Assembly: GCF_028693495.1 (NCBI RefSeq)
Contig: NZ_JAQUVG010000002.1
Location: forward strand, 34,236-98,235
Direction: 5' to 3'
DNA length: 64,000 bases
DNA from: Zoogloea sp.
Lineage (GTDB): Bacteria > Pseudomonadota > Gammaproteobacteria > Burkholderiales > Rhodocyclaceae
How positions within the stretch are numbered: the first letter of the stretch is position 1; every line of letters starts with the position of its first letter. This document shows, in pieces, positions 50,609-59,779 of the stretch. The notes under the pieces are model-generated. The model was given only the letters and a program-made list of their open reading frames with translations. It ran no database searches and had not been told where the DNA came from. The translations under genes and the position numbers were made by a program.

Positions 50609-51132
50609 GGGACCGCCCTCCGCTCCCGGCGCCGGGCCCACAGCCAGGTGGCGCCACTGGCCAGGCACAACACGCCCAGGCCGCTACCGATCCGCCAGAA
50701 CGCAGGTGGAATGCCCGCCGCGGTGGCCGCCGCCTCCGGCACCACCAGGGTCACCGGTAACAGGTCCACGCTGTCGCCGGCCTGGATCGTAAAAACCAGA
50801 GCATGACGACCGGAGCGGGCCAGGGGCGGCGCATCCAGATGAAAGAACCCCTCCGGCTCCGCCACCGCCCTGCCCGTCCAATCCCCCACCTCCACGTCCA
50901 CCTGGGCGGCAGTGACCGGCGCATTGTCGGCTGCCCGGTCGAGCCAGATTTCCAGGTGAGCACCCCGATGGATCACCACCAGATCGAAGTCGTTGCTGCG
51001 GGCTTCTGCCCGGGGTGCCCACTCACCGTCCTGGCTGGGGGGCGGAGCAGCATGATCGTGGCCCTCATGGGCCAGGGCCGGCAGCGCCATCATCAGGGCT
51101 GCCAGACCCGTCATCAGAGATCGGGGGCTCAT
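50605..51132 (-). CDS. Exported, C-terminally anchored protein of the metal-efflux operon
   Basis: A 175-residue protein. The signal peptide (1-21) ends LPALA; the mature N-terminus would be HEGHDHAAPPP. The middle (about 45-135) looks like a beta-sandwich, and a single membrane helix (about 145-165) with a basic tail closes it. I know no named family. It is coupled by four-base overlaps to the outer-membrane channel gene before it and the adaptor gene after it, so it is likely a working part of this efflux system. Confidence 0.75.
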   Translation of the reverse strand: MSPRSLMTGLAALMMALPALAHEGHDHAAPPPSQDGEWAPRAEARSNDFDLVVIHRGAHLEIWLDRAADNAPVTAAQVDVEVGDWTGRAVAEPEGFFHLDAPPLARSGRHALVFTIQAGDSVDLLPVTLVVPEAAATAAGIPPAFWRIGSGLGVLCLASGATWLWARRRERRAVP

Positions 51133-52322
51133 TCGGCCACTCCTTTGAGGTAATCCCGCCAGGCTTCCGCCTGTTCGCGGGCAAAACGGGCCCTGAGGGC
51201 ACCGGAATCTGCATCGAACGAGGCCGCCCGGGCCCGCAGCAGAGCCTCCAGAGGGCGCTCGCCCAGCCGCCAGGCCCTGTCGGCCAGCTGCACGTTGTCT
51301 TCCGCCAGCTGCTGACGACGACGGGCGCTCTCCTCCAGGGCCCGGGCCGTGGCCAGCTGGTCGGTAGCGCTAGCCTGATCCGCCTCCAGCTGGCTGCGGC
51401 GGCGGGCCAGGGTCACGGCACTCTCGGTCACGGCCGCCTGGGCCCCCGCCTCCCGGGCCGCCGTGCGGGGAGCGGAGGCGAGGGGAATCACCACCCGGAC
51501 CATCACCGAGTCCGCCATCCCTTCACCGTACCCACCCCGCTCGCGGCGCAGGCGCAGCCCCACCTCCGGATTGTCCCGGAGACTCTGGCGGGTCACCGCC
51601 AGGCGGGCCGTCGCAAGGGCGGCCGCCTCGCGGGCGGCAGCCAGGGCCGGATGCTCGGCGGGGACGTCGGACGGGACCGGTGCGGCCAGGGTCTCGGGGG
51701 GCAGACGCCCCACCAGCACGGCAAAGGCCCGGCCGGCATCGGCCACTGCCAGCCGCTGCTCCGCCACGGCGCCTTCGGCACTCAGACGCTCCCCCTCCGC
51801 CAGGTTCAGATCAAAGCGGGGAGACTCTCCCGCGCGGACCCGCCGCGCCAGATCGGCCGCCAGCTGGGTCGCCACCTCCAGCCGGCGCTCCGCCAGGGCC
51901 TCCAGGCCCCGGGCCAACCGCCAGTTCCGGTGGGCATCGAGCACGCTGCGGGTCAGGCCCAGGCGCAGGGCGGACCGTTCCGCCTCCAGGGTGCGCAGCG
52001 CAGCGGCGGCCTCCTCCCGACGGGCCCCCGCCTGGCCGGGCAGCCAGACGGGCTGGGCGTACTCCAGCTCCCACTCCAGCTGGCCCCGGCGTTCGAAGGT
52101 CTGGTCATTGCGGTTGCCGATCCCCACGGAACCGGGACCGGGTGTCCAGCCAGCGGCCAGGTCGGCCAGGGCCGCCAGCTCGGCCCGGCGGGCATCCAGC
52201 CCCCGGGCCTGGGGATGACGCTGCCAGGCCGCCTCCACCAACTCCGTGGTGGACGGCGACGCGGCCAGGGCCGCCGCCGACAGGGAAAAACTCAACAATA
52301 AAGGCGCGATCAGGCGTCCCAT
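51129..52322 (-). CDS. TolC-family outer-membrane efflux protein
   Basis: A 397-residue outer-membrane channel subunit with a signal peptide (about 1-21) and two repeats of long amphipathic helices rich in Ala/Arg/Glu (for example TLEAERSALRLGLTRSVLDA and its C-terminal counterpart). It fits the CusC/CzcC group. It is the first of five closely packed genes ending at 45936, with four-base overlaps between the first four. Confidence 0.9.
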   Translation of the reverse strand: MGRLIAPLLLSFSLSAAALAASPSTTELVEAAWQRHPQARGLDARRAELAALADLAAGWTPGPGSVGIGNRNDQTFERRGQLEWELEYAQPVWLPGQAGARREEAAAALRTLEAERSALRLGLTRSVLDAHRNWRLARGLEALAERRLEVATQLAADLARRVRAGESPRFDLNLAEGERLSAEGAVAEQRLAVADAGRAFAVLVGRLPPETLAAPVPSDVPAEHPALAAAREAAALATARLAVTRQSLRDNPEVGLRLRRERGGYGEGMADSVMVRVVIPLASAPRTAAREAGAQAAVTESAVTLARRRSQLEADQASATDQLATARALEESARRRQQLAEDNVQLADRAWRLGERPLEALLRARAASFDADSGALRARFAREQAEAWRDYLKGVAE

Positions 52323-52435
52323 GCAATCCTCGCAAGCAATGGATGGACAAGGGCGGACAGCCAGGCCGCAGCTCCGTCACGCCAGCGGACGCCAGCGATC
52401 AGAGGATCGGAAAAGAAAGAGGGAGGCCGTCCGCG

Positions 52436-52795
52436 TCAGGCGGCGGCGAGTCTGGGCGGTCGCTCGGGCTGGGCCGGGACGCGGGAGGGAAGGGGTGCCA
52501 GGGGCGACGCCACGCGAACCGGAGAGAAGCTCACGAGCGGGGCCAGATCCGGCACGGCCAGCAGGGAGAAGGCCACATGGTGGCAGGCACCGCAGCCGTC
52601 ACAGAACATCTCCTGGTGTGCCGCAACATCGGGCAGGCCGGCATCAACGCTGACGCTGACCGTCTCCTCGTGGCAATGGACCGGCTCCGCGCGCGCCTCG
52701 GACATCCCATGCCGGCACAGGGGCGCAGCCATCCCGGCCACGGCCTGGAGGGGCAGCAACACGAGCAGCAACAGGGTCAGCAGACGGCGCAGCAC
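52436..52795 (-). CDS. Small Cys/His-rich exported protein upstream of the efflux operon
   Basis: A 119-residue protein with a signal peptide (about 1-20) and a Cys/His-rich centre (PLCRHGM, VHCHEET, HQEMFCDGCGACHH) followed by a Pro/Ala-rich tail. Proteins of this kind (CopL/DUF2946-like) often precede copper or cobalt-zinc-cadmium efflux genes and bind metal in the periplasm. It is 113 bases upstream of the TolC-like gene on the same strand. Confidence 0.65.
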   Translation of the reverse strand: MLRRLLTLLLLVLLPLQAVAGMAAPLCRHGMSEARAEPVHCHEETVSVSVDAGLPDVAAHQEMFCDGCGACHHVAFSLLAVPDLAPLVSFSPVRVASPLAPLPSRVPAQPERPPRLAAA

Positions 52796-52870
52796 GGGAG
52801 AAAGGACACACCAGAAAAAAATTCTGGCGAAATTTTAGCGAAGTAACGATGATTTGCCATCGCCAGGATC

Positions 52871-52887
52871 AATTTCTTCCTGAAATT
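52871..52887. promoter_or_regulatory. Inverted repeat in the promoter region of the diguanylate cyclase gene
   Basis: AATTTC-TTCCT-GAAATT forms a 6-bp dyad in an unusually AT-rich stretch (about 52810-52905) between the divergent metal-operon and cyclase genes. It may be an operator; no regulator is evident. Confidence 0.4.
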
Positions 52888-52941
52888 GTTACCCTTAGGC
52901 CTGTCAAGAACCTCTTCACCCAGAAACCCCCACCCGCCTCC

Positions 52942-54522
52942 ATGGCCTCGCCTGCGGTCCCCACACCCGAGCCCGTCCCCACCTCATCCGGTCTGCCCGA
53001 GGACCCGCACCACCACGCCCTCGAGACACCCTCTGACGGGCGCCACCCAGGTCAGGCCCTGCTCCCGCTGCTGGTCTTTGTTGTCGCCCTGGCGTGCACA
53101 GGACTCCTCTCCCACTCCGAATACACCGGCAGCCAGCAGCGCCTGGAAGACAATTTCAATCTCCACGTCCGCCAGACCGCAGAACGCATCGAGAACCAGA
53201 TCGCCACCTACGAGCAGCTCCTGCGGGGCGTCCGCGGCTTGTTCCAGGCCTCCGATGCCGTCAGCGAAAGGGATTTTCTGGATTACGTGGATGCGCTGAC
53301 CCGGGGCCACGAGCTGGAAGGACTGCAGGTGGTCGCCTATACGCCCCTCCTGCGCCAGGAAAACACCCTCCGCGGCCCCATCGCCTTCGTCGCCCCACCC
53401 ACCCAGGAGAACAAAAGCGTCAAGAACCTGGACATGCTGGCCGCCCCGGTGCGGGGTCCGGTCATGCTCCAGGCCCGGGACTCGGGGCGGATCACCATGA
53501 CCCCCAAGACCCACCTGCTGATGGACAAGACCTCGCCCCAGCCAGGCATCGCCCTGTACCTGGCTCTCTACCGGCGGGGCAGCCCCACCGGCACCCTGGC
53601 CGAACGCCAGACAGCCCTGCAGGGCTGGGTCCACGTGGCATTCCGGGTTCATGACCTGATGGCCAGCCTGTACGGCAGCGGCACCCCCGGGATCGGCCTG
53701 CGGATCTACGACGGTCCGGGCACCCGCATGGCCCAAGGGATGTTCGACTCCCACCCGGAGCAGGACGATGCGCTCCCCTCCCGCTTCACGGCCTACCGGG
53801 AGATCCGCTTCAGCCAGCATGCCTGGACCCTGGAAATCTTCAGCACACCCGCTTTCGAGGCCACCCAGGGGGGAGACAAGGCCCGCCTGACCGCCCTCTC
53901 CGGCGGCTTCGTGAGCCTGCTGCTCGCCCTCATCACCTGGCAGCTGACCACCTCCCGGGTGCGGGCGCATGAACGGGCCCACCAGATGACCCTCGAACTG
54001 CGGGAAAGCGAGGAGCGCATGCGCCACATGGCCCAGCACGACCCCCTCACCCGCCTCCCCAATCGCGCCCTGTTCTCGGACCGGCTCGCCTCCGCCCTCG
54101 CCCGCGCCCGGCGGGACGACACCCGGGCCGCCCTCATGTTCGTGGATCTGGACCGCTTCAAGCCGGTCAATGACGAATACGGGCACGGCGTGGGCGACCA
54201 GCTCCTGGTGGCGGCGAGCGGACGCATGCGTGCCTGCCTCCGGGAGTCGGACACCCTGGCACGCATCGGCGGGGACGAATTCGTGGTGTTGCTGCCCCAG
54301 GTGGACACTGCCGCCGATGCCGAGCAGGTTGCCGAGCGCATCCGGACCGCCCTGGCCACCCCCTTCGAAGTGGCGAGCCATGTGCTGAACATTTCCTGCT
54401 CGATCGGCATCGGCCTCTATCCAGACCACGGCATCGACGAGGTCCATCTGATGAAGAGCGCCGACGACGCCATGTACCAGGCCAAGGACGCCGGTCGCAA
54501 CCAGATGGCCGTGGCCGGATGA
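52942..54522 (+). CDS. CHASE-domain diguanylate cyclase (GGDEF)
   Basis: An inner-membrane enzyme of about 526 residues that makes c-di-GMP. Two membrane helices (about residues 38-58 and 330-350) flank a periplasmic CHASE sensor domain (for example ATYEQLLRGVRGLFQAS). The GGDEF domain (about 380-525) has DPLTRLPNRALF, FVDLDRFKPVND, the active site RIGGDEFV and an upstream RESD that fits the RxxD product-inhibition site. The start is uncertain: ATG at 52849 is also in frame, but the 93 bases between look like promoter sequence. Confidence 0.9.
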   Translation: MASPAVPTPEPVPTSSGLPEDPHHHALETPSDGRHPGQALLPLLVFVVALACTGLLSHSEYTGSQQRLEDNFNLHVRQTAERIENQIATYEQLLRGVRGLFQASDAVSERDFLDYVDALTRGHELEGLQVVAYTPLLRQENTLRGPIAFVAPPTQENKSVKNLDMLAAPVRGPVMLQARDSGRITMTPKTHLLMDKTSPQPGIALYLALYRRGSPTGTLAERQTALQGWVHVAFRVHDLMASLYGSGTPGIGLRIYDGPGTRMAQGMFDSHPEQDDALPSRFTAYREIRFSQHAWTLEIFSTPAFEATQGGDKARLTALSGGFVSLLLALITWQLTTSRVRAHERAHQMTLELRESEERMRHMAQHDPLTRLPNRALFSDRLASALARARRDDTRAALMFVDLDRFKPVNDEYGHGVGDQLLVAASGRMRACLRESDTLARIGGDEFVVLLPQVDTAADAEQVAERIRTALATPFEVASHVLNISCSIGIGLYPDHGIDEVHLMKSADDAMYQAKDAGRNQMAVAG

Positions 54523-54535
54523 GCCCGGCGCCCCC

Positions 54536-55180
54536 ATGAGCACCGCCTTCCACGTACCGGTTTTCTTCGACTACCTGGCCACCTTCAGCTGGGCCCTGTC
54601 GGGGGCCATCGTCGCCCTGCGCAAGCGGCTCGACGTGGTGGGCGTGTTCGTGCTGGCGCTGCTCACCTCGGTGGGCGGCAGCATCCTGCGGGACGGGGTC
54701 TTCCTGCAGCGCACGCCGCCGGTTCTCACCGATCCGGTCTACCTGCCCCTGATCACCCTGGCCACGCTGCTGATCGGATTGCTGCGCCAGCGCATTGCCG
54801 ACCTGAAAGTGGTGGACAAGCTCGTCAGCACCATCGACGCCATCGGCACCCCGGCCTTCGCCGTGGTCGGCATGCAGTTGGCCCTGGGCGCTGGCATCCC
54901 CCTGCCCGGTGTGGTGCTGGTGGGCGCCGTGAGCGGCGTGGGCGGAGGGGTCCTGCGGGACATGATCGTCCGGGAGATCCCCTTCATTCTCCAGCCGGGG
55001 CAGTTCTTCAGCGTGGTCGTGGTGCTGGCCTGCCTGGTCTTCCTGCTCCTCACCCTGGCCCTTGACGTGGCCACGCTCCCTGCAGCCTGGACCACCATCG
55101 CCCTGTTCTTCATGATCCGCAGCCTGACCATCCGCTATAACTGGCAAACCCGCCCCGTGCTCCGCGAACCCGGGGCCTGA
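54536..55180 (+). CDS. TRIC-family (UPF0126) membrane channel protein
   Basis: A 214-residue protein of seven membrane helices arranged as two repeats plus one. It shows GAIVALRKRLDVVGVF and GVVLVGAVSGVGGGVLRD, the family's glycine-rich kinked helices. Bacterial TRIC relatives form trimeric cation channels; others are only known as YadS/YicG. It begins 13 bases after the cyclase stop, so the two may be cotranscribed. Confidence 0.88.
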   Translation: MSTAFHVPVFFDYLATFSWALSGAIVALRKRLDVVGVFVLALLTSVGGSILRDGVFLQRTPPVLTDPVYLPLITLATLLIGLLRQRIADLKVVDKLVSTIDAIGTPAFAVVGMQLALGAGIPLPGVVLVGAVSGVGGGVLRDMIVREIPFILQPGQFFSVVVVLACLVFLLLTLALDVATLPAAWTTIALFFMIRSLTIRYNWQTRPVLREPGA

Positions 55181-55253
55181 AACCATCCCCTGCGGGAACA
55201 ATTGCCCCCGGCGGGAAACAAACCCGATTCCTTACCGAACACCAGGAGTTCCC

Positions 55254-56321
55254 ATGTCTGCCCTGTTCCAACCCCTGCAAGCGGGTGCGCTGACCCTGCC
55301 CAACCGGATCCTGATGGCTCCCCTCACCCGCTGCCGGGCCGAAGCGGGCCACGTGCCGGGCGACCTGATCGCGACCCATTACGCCCAGCGGGCCAGCGCC
55401 GGCCTGATCATCACCGAGGCCACCATGGCCATGGCGGGCAACTCTGCCTTCTGGCACGAACCGGGCATCTACAATGCCGCCCAGGTGGCCGGCTGGAAAA
55501 AGGTCACCGACGCGGTCCATGCGGCGGGAGGCCGCATCTTCCTGCAGATCTGGCACGGCGGCCGGGCCTGCCACCCGCTCCTCAACGACGGCGCCCAGCC
55601 AGTGGCCCCGAGCCCCATCGCCATCACCAACGACGAGGTGCATACCCCCGAAGGGAAGAAGCCCTACGTCGTCCCCCGCGCGTTGCAGGATGACGAGCTC
55701 CCGGGCATCGTCGCCGGATTTCGCCAGGCCGCTGCGAACGCCCGGGCCGCCGGTTTCGACGGCGTCGAAGTGCACGGCGCCAACGGCTACCTCCTGGACG
55801 AATTCCTGCGCGACGGCGCCAACCGGCGCAGCGGCCCCTACGGCGGCCCCATCGAGAACCGTGCCCGCCTGCTGCTGGAAGTGCTGCAAGCCACCATCGA
55901 CGTGTGGGGCAGCGACCGAGTCGGCCTGCGCCTCTCTCCCCTCAACAGCTACAACAGCATGATCGACAGCGACCCGGTGGGCCTGATCAGCTGGCTCGCC
56001 GAGCGCCTCAACGACTACCGGCTGGCCTACCTGCACGTGATGCGCAGCGATTTCCTCGGCCAGCAGAAGGACGACGTGCTGACCCCAGCGCGCAAACACT
56101 ACCGGGGCGTGCTCATCGGCAACATGGGCTACAGCCCCCAGGAAGCCGCTGCCGCCATCGAAAGCGGCCAGCTCGATGGCGTGGCCTTCGGCGTCCCCTT
56201 CCTGGCCAACCCGGACCTGCCCGCCCGCATCAAGGTGGGCGCCCAGCTCAACGCAGCCGACCCGACCACCTTCTACAGTCCGGGCCCCGAAGGCTACACC
56301 GACTATCCCTTCATGCAGTAA
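55254..56321 (+). CDS. nemA: Old yellow enzyme, N-ethylmaleimide reductase type
   Basis: A 355-residue FMN TIM-barrel oxidoreductase with NRILMAPLTRCRAE, LQIWHGGRACHPLL, VHGANGYLLDEFLRDGANRR and YGGPIENRARLLLEVL, characteristic of the NemA branch. It reduces activated alkenes and nitro compounds with NADPH. Near the start of the frame an AGGAG lies 6 bases upstream of the ATG. It converges with the chemoreceptor gene. Confidence 0.93.
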   Translation: MSALFQPLQAGALTLPNRILMAPLTRCRAEAGHVPGDLIATHYAQRASAGLIITEATMAMAGNSAFWHEPGIYNAAQVAGWKKVTDAVHAAGGRIFLQIWHGGRACHPLLNDGAQPVAPSPIAITNDEVHTPEGKKPYVVPRALQDDELPGIVAGFRQAAANARAAGFDGVEVHGANGYLLDEFLRDGANRRSGPYGGPIENRARLLLEVLQATIDVWGSDRVGLRLSPLNSYNSMIDSDPVGLISWLAERLNDYRLAYLHVMRSDFLGQQKDDVLTPARKHYRGVLIGNMGYSPQEAAAAIESGQLDGVAFGVPFLANPDLPARIKVGAQLNAADPTTFYSPGPEGYTDYPFMQ

Positions 56322-56354
56322 ACGCCGGCGGCAGGGTCGCCCATGGGCAGGCCA

Positions 56355-58385
56355 TCAGATCCGGAACTGCTTCACCTGCCCGGAGATGGCCGTCCCCAGC
56401 GCCTCCAGCCGCTCGGCCGACTGACTGGCCTGGACTGAGGCCGCGTTGTTCTCCTCGGCCACCCGCGCCACCTGCTCCGTCTGGGCTGCCACCTGCTGGC
56501 TGGCGACATTCTGCTCGCCCATCGACAGGGTGATCTCATGAACCAGTTCGATCACCTTGTCGGCGCTCTCCTGAATCTCCGTGATGGCGGCCGAAGCCTC
56601 CTGGGCCAACGCCGACCCATGCGCCGCCTGCCCCACCGATTGCCCCATGATCGCGTTCACCTGCACCGACAGGGACTGGACCGACGCCACCATCGCGGTG
56701 ATCTCGGCGGTGGACGTGGAGGTCCGCTCCGCCAGCTTGCGCACCTCGTCCGCCACCACGGCAAACCCCCGTCCGCTCTCCCCTGCCCGAGCCGCCTCGA
56801 TGGCCGCATTGAGCGCCAGCATGTTGGTCTGCTCCGCCACCTCGCGGATCACCCCCACAATGCTGGAAATCCGCCCGGCCTCCCGGGTCAGGTCGTTGAT
56901 CACCAGGGACGCCCGCTGCACCTCGTCGGAGATGGCCGTCATCTCCTGGGTTGCCCCCAGGATGGTTTCGCAGCCCTCGCGGGAGCGCTCTCCCGCCCGG
57001 CGGGCCATGCTCACTGCCACCTCGGCGCTCTCGGTGATGTGGCTGATGCTCACCGTCATCTCCTCGATGGCCGCCGCCATCGCCGACGCCGAATCACTCG
57101 CCACATGGGACTGCCGGGCCGCGTTCACCGACGCCCCCGACATTTCCTGAGCCGCCTGCTCCACCTGAGCCACCGTCTCCAGCAACTCACCGAAGGTCTG
57201 ACGCAGGGTCCCCAGCAGGCTGACGATGGCCTGCCCGGTCCGCCCGACCTCATCGTTCCCCACGAAAGGCGCCGGCAACGTGAAATCGTGGGTCTCCTGG
57301 ACGCGCTGACAGAACTGCTGCAGCTCGCCGAGGGGCACCGAGACCACCCGCCGGATCACCACGAAAATCAGGATCGGCAACAGGACCGCCAGCGCCAGCC
57401 CCACCGCCCCGGCCAGGTAGATCAGGGCATGCATGCTGCGGCCCAGATCCTCCGTGTTGGCCCCGGACGCGATCACCCACGACAGGCGCTCATTGTGACC
57501 ATAGGCCGTGATCCTGCCCTTGCCCGACCCGCCACCCGCATCCCGGGCGGTGTACTGGAGGAGCCCCTTCTTCTGGGACAACATCTCCTTGAGGATGAAA
57601 CGCCCTTCCGAATCCGTCAGCTCCAGCCCGCTCTGCCCTTCCTTTTCCGGATGGACCACGAACTGACCGAAGGCCGGCCCTTCCTTGGCATTCAATACAA
57701 AGACATACCCCGTCTCCCCGACCCGGGTGGACTTGATCCGCGCCGTCAGGGCCTTGAGCTCATCGGTGAAATCCACCCCGATGAACAGGATGCCCACTAC
57801 ATCGCTCCCCTCCCGGATCGGCACGTACTTGGTGTAGTAATCCCGCCCGAAGAGGCGGGCTGGCCCCCGGTACGTCTCCCCCTTGAGCATCCGCCCGTAG
57901 GCCGGATGGGCACGGTCGAGCACCGTCCCCACCGCGCGGGAGCCATCCTCCTTCTTCAGGGACGTGGTGATCCGCACGAAATCGTCCCCGTCCCGCACGA
58001 ACAGCGTCGCCACCCCCCCGGTTTCCCGGGTGAAGGCATCCACCAGCCCGAAATCCAGGTTCAAGGGCTTGGCCCCCAGGCGCAGGACCGGCACCGTCCG
58101 GCCCCCCATCGGCACCGAGGCACCGGCATCCCGGCGCAAGGGCTCGTGCAGGCTCAGCTGGAGGGCGCTCATCAGGCGGTCCGCCCCCTTCTCCAGCTGC
58201 ACCGCGAAAACATCCACCATATCCAGCACCGTGGCATTGACCGTCTCCACGGACTGGGTCGCCGTCTCCGTCACCAAGCGGTCGGAGGCCCGACCCAACA
58301 CCACCGATCCCACCAGCAGGGCGACCAGCAGCACCCCCACGATGACCACGGTCAGCTTTTGTCCAAGGCTGCTATTGCGAAACAT
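56355..58385 (-). CDS. Methyl-accepting chemotaxis protein with periplasmic Cache domain
   Basis: A 676-residue chemoreceptor with two membrane helices (about 10-32 and 315-340). They flank a large Cache 3/Cache 2-like ligand domain (about 35-305; [41 protein letters not shown]). A HAMP-like stretch and the signalling domain follow, with the conserved tip [19 protein letters not shown]. No CheA/CheW-type genes are nearby. The ligand is unknown; related domains sense small organic acids. Confidence 0.93.
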   Translation of the reverse strand: MFRNSSLGQKLTVVIVGVLLVALLVGSVVLGRASDRLVTETATQSVETVNATVLDMVDVFAVQLEKGADRLMSALQLSLHEPLRRDAGASVPMGGRTVPVLRLGAKPLNLDFGLVDAFTRETGGVATLFVRDGDDFVRITTSLKKEDGSRAVGTVLDRAHPAYGRMLKGETYRGPARLFGRDYYTKYVPIREGSDVVGILFIGVDFTDELKALTARIKSTRVGETGYVFVLNAKEGPAFGQFVVHPEKEGQSGLELTDSEGRFILKEMLSQKKGLLQYTARDAGGGSGKGRITAYGHNERLSWVIASGANTEDLGRSMHALIYLAGAVGLALAVLLPILIFVVIRRVVSVPLGELQQFCQRVQETHDFTLPAPFVGNDEVGRTGQAIVSLLGTLRQTFGELLETVAQVEQAAQEMSGASVNAARQSHVASDSASAMAAAIEEMTVSISHITESAEVAVSMARRAGERSREGCETILGATQEMTAISDEVQRASLVINDLTREAGRISSIVGVIREVAEQTNMLALNAAIEAARAGESGRGFAVVADEVRKLAERTSTSTAEITAMVASVQSLSVQVNAIMGQSVGQAAHGSALAQEASAAITEIQESADKVIELVHEITLSMGEQNVASQQVAAQTEQVARVAEENNAASVQASQSAERLEALGTAISGQVKQFRI

Positions 58386-58572
58386 CTGTTTTTATTCTCC
58401 GATCGAAGGGCTGTCCCGGAGGGACGGCAAGACTCCGTGCCCCTCCCCCCACCGGCAAAGGCCAGCGGCTTCCGGGGTACATCGGCGGCAAATGTGACAA
58501 CTGAACACACGCCGGGGCATCCATCCACAGTCCGTTGACATGGGTCAAACATCCCACCCCGCGCCCGGCAAC

Positions 58573-58596
58573 AAAAAACCCGCCTCGCGGCGGGTT
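58573..58596 (-). terminator. Rho-independent terminator of the PEP-CTERM gene
   Basis: An 8-bp stem (AACCCGCC / GGCGGGTT) with a TCGC loop is followed on the minus strand by a run of T (complement of 58573-58578). It lies 22 bases after the gene's stop. Confidence 0.88.
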
Positions 58597-58618
58597 GGCA
58601 GTGAGATGCAGATCGCCC

Positions 58619-59407
58619 TCAGACCACGCTCATGCGACGACGGGCCAAAGCCACCCCCGCGAGGCCGAGACTGACCAAGGCCATGCTTGCAGGCTCCGGA
58701 ACCGTCTTGGGAAGGCGGTTCTCCACCGAAAGCTCCGCAGCGTAACTCGCCATATTGGGCGCATAGACCGTTCGGAACGTCGCAAGCCCGGAACCCCCCA
58801 GGTAGTAATCCAGAGGGATCGACGAGTAATAGACATCGCCCAGGCCCCACTGGAAATCGAAGTCGGTCACGAAGCTCCCGTTCGCCTGGGTCAGGTGCTG
58901 GTGGGTGCCGGCCTTCAGGGTGTTGGCCAGTGCGTAACCGTGGCTCGAAGAACTGCCCCCATCCAGGGTGGTGTTGGTGATGACACCCCCCGGACCGCTC
59001 AACAGTTCGCTCCCCGCCACCGTGTTGGCCTCGGAACTGGTGCTGCGCACGAAACCGATGCCCGCGCCCCCCGGCAAGACCGAGGCCGCATTGGTCACCG
59101 TCCGGTCGTGATAGACGAACACGCCCCCCGACGAAACGAATGCGTTTACGGCCGCGGCATTCCCGCTGAGCTGGGCACTGTGCCCACCATTGCTCCCGTT
59201 GAGGACCCACAGCACATCGATTCCCGCAAGACTGGATGCGCCCAGATTGTTGAGGAGCGAAGCCGTATAACCCTGGCTCACCACCATGGTTGCCGCCTGA
59301 TTTTTCGAGTCACCAAAGATACCGAACGTCAGCGCACTGGCCGACGTCGCGGCGACGGAAAGGGCTGCACCAACGGCAAGAGCAAGAAATCGAGGCATCT
59401 GGGTCAT
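58619..59407 (-). CDS. PEP-CTERM sorting-signal protein
   Basis: A 262-residue exported protein. A signal peptide (about 1-25, ending ATSASA) is followed by a domain that looks like the ThuA/glutamine-amidotransferase-like fold (FGIFGDSKNQAA, IDVLWVLNGSNGGH, VNAFVSSGGVFVYHD). The C-terminus is a textbook PEP-CTERM signal: VPEPASMAL, a membrane helix and ARRR. Such proteins are cut and anchored by an exosortase in bacteria that make exopolysaccharide. No exosortase gene is in the window. Confidence 0.9.
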   Translation of the reverse strand: MTQMPRFLALAVGAALSVAATSASALTFGIFGDSKNQAATMVVSQGYTASLLNNLGASSLAGIDVLWVLNGSNGGHSAQLSGNAAAVNAFVSSGGVFVYHDRTVTNAASVLPGGAGIGFVRSTSSEANTVAGSELLSGPGGVITNTTLDGGSSSSHGYALANTLKAGTHQHLTQANGSFVTDFDFQWGLGDVYYSSIPLDYYLGGSGLATFRTVYAPNMASYAAELSVENRLPKTVPEPASMALVSLGLAGVALARRRMSVV

Positions 59408-59503
59408 GGCAGGTCATTGGCTGGAAAGATGGGGCAAGAATAAAGCCCCGCTCCGGCACCAACCCGGACTTATTGGGCATGTTTCCCCATAAAACCTTCC
59501 ATC

Positions 59504-59779
59504 TTGCGGGTGGATGTGAAGTTTTTAACGGCACGCCAGGCGTGGCGCTTTCATGTCAGCAACCCCCGTGTTTTCGGTTCCGTACTGCATGGAACGGATA
59601 CCGACCGGAGTGACCTCGACCTGCTCGTGGCCCCCACACCCGAGACGACACTCTTCGATCTGGGCGGACTCCAGGTGAAACTGGAGGCACTACTAGGTGT
59701 TCCAGTCGATCTAGTGACCCCCAACGACCTACCGCTTCGAATCCGCGCAAAAATCCTTACAGAGGCGCCTCCCCTGTGA
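59504..59779 (+). CDS. MntA-like minimal nucleotidyltransferase (antitoxin of an MNT/HEPN module)
   Basis: A 91-residue protein with the nucleotidyltransferase signature GSX10DXD intact (GSVLHGTDTDRSDLDLLV). The family tail follows: TPETTLFDLGGLQ, LEALLGVPVDLVTPNDLP. In MntA-HepT modules this enzyme adds AMP groups to the HEPN toxin and silences it. The stretch before the signature is short and unlike relatives, so the N-terminus may be altered. The stop overlaps a GTG that would start the toxin gene, but that gene is broken. No promoter was recognised in the 96 bases before it. Confidence 0.82.
   Translation: MRVDVKFLTARQAWRFHVSNPRVFGSVLHGTDTDRSDLDLLVAPTPETTLFDLGGLQVKLEALLGVPVDLVTPNDLPLRIRAKILTEAPPL

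Noticed and set aside
58535..59443. 302-codon plus-strand open frame over the PEP-CTERM gene
   Set aside because: The minus-strand gene has a signal peptide, a sorting signal and a terminator; the plus frame has none of these and reads through the terminator.
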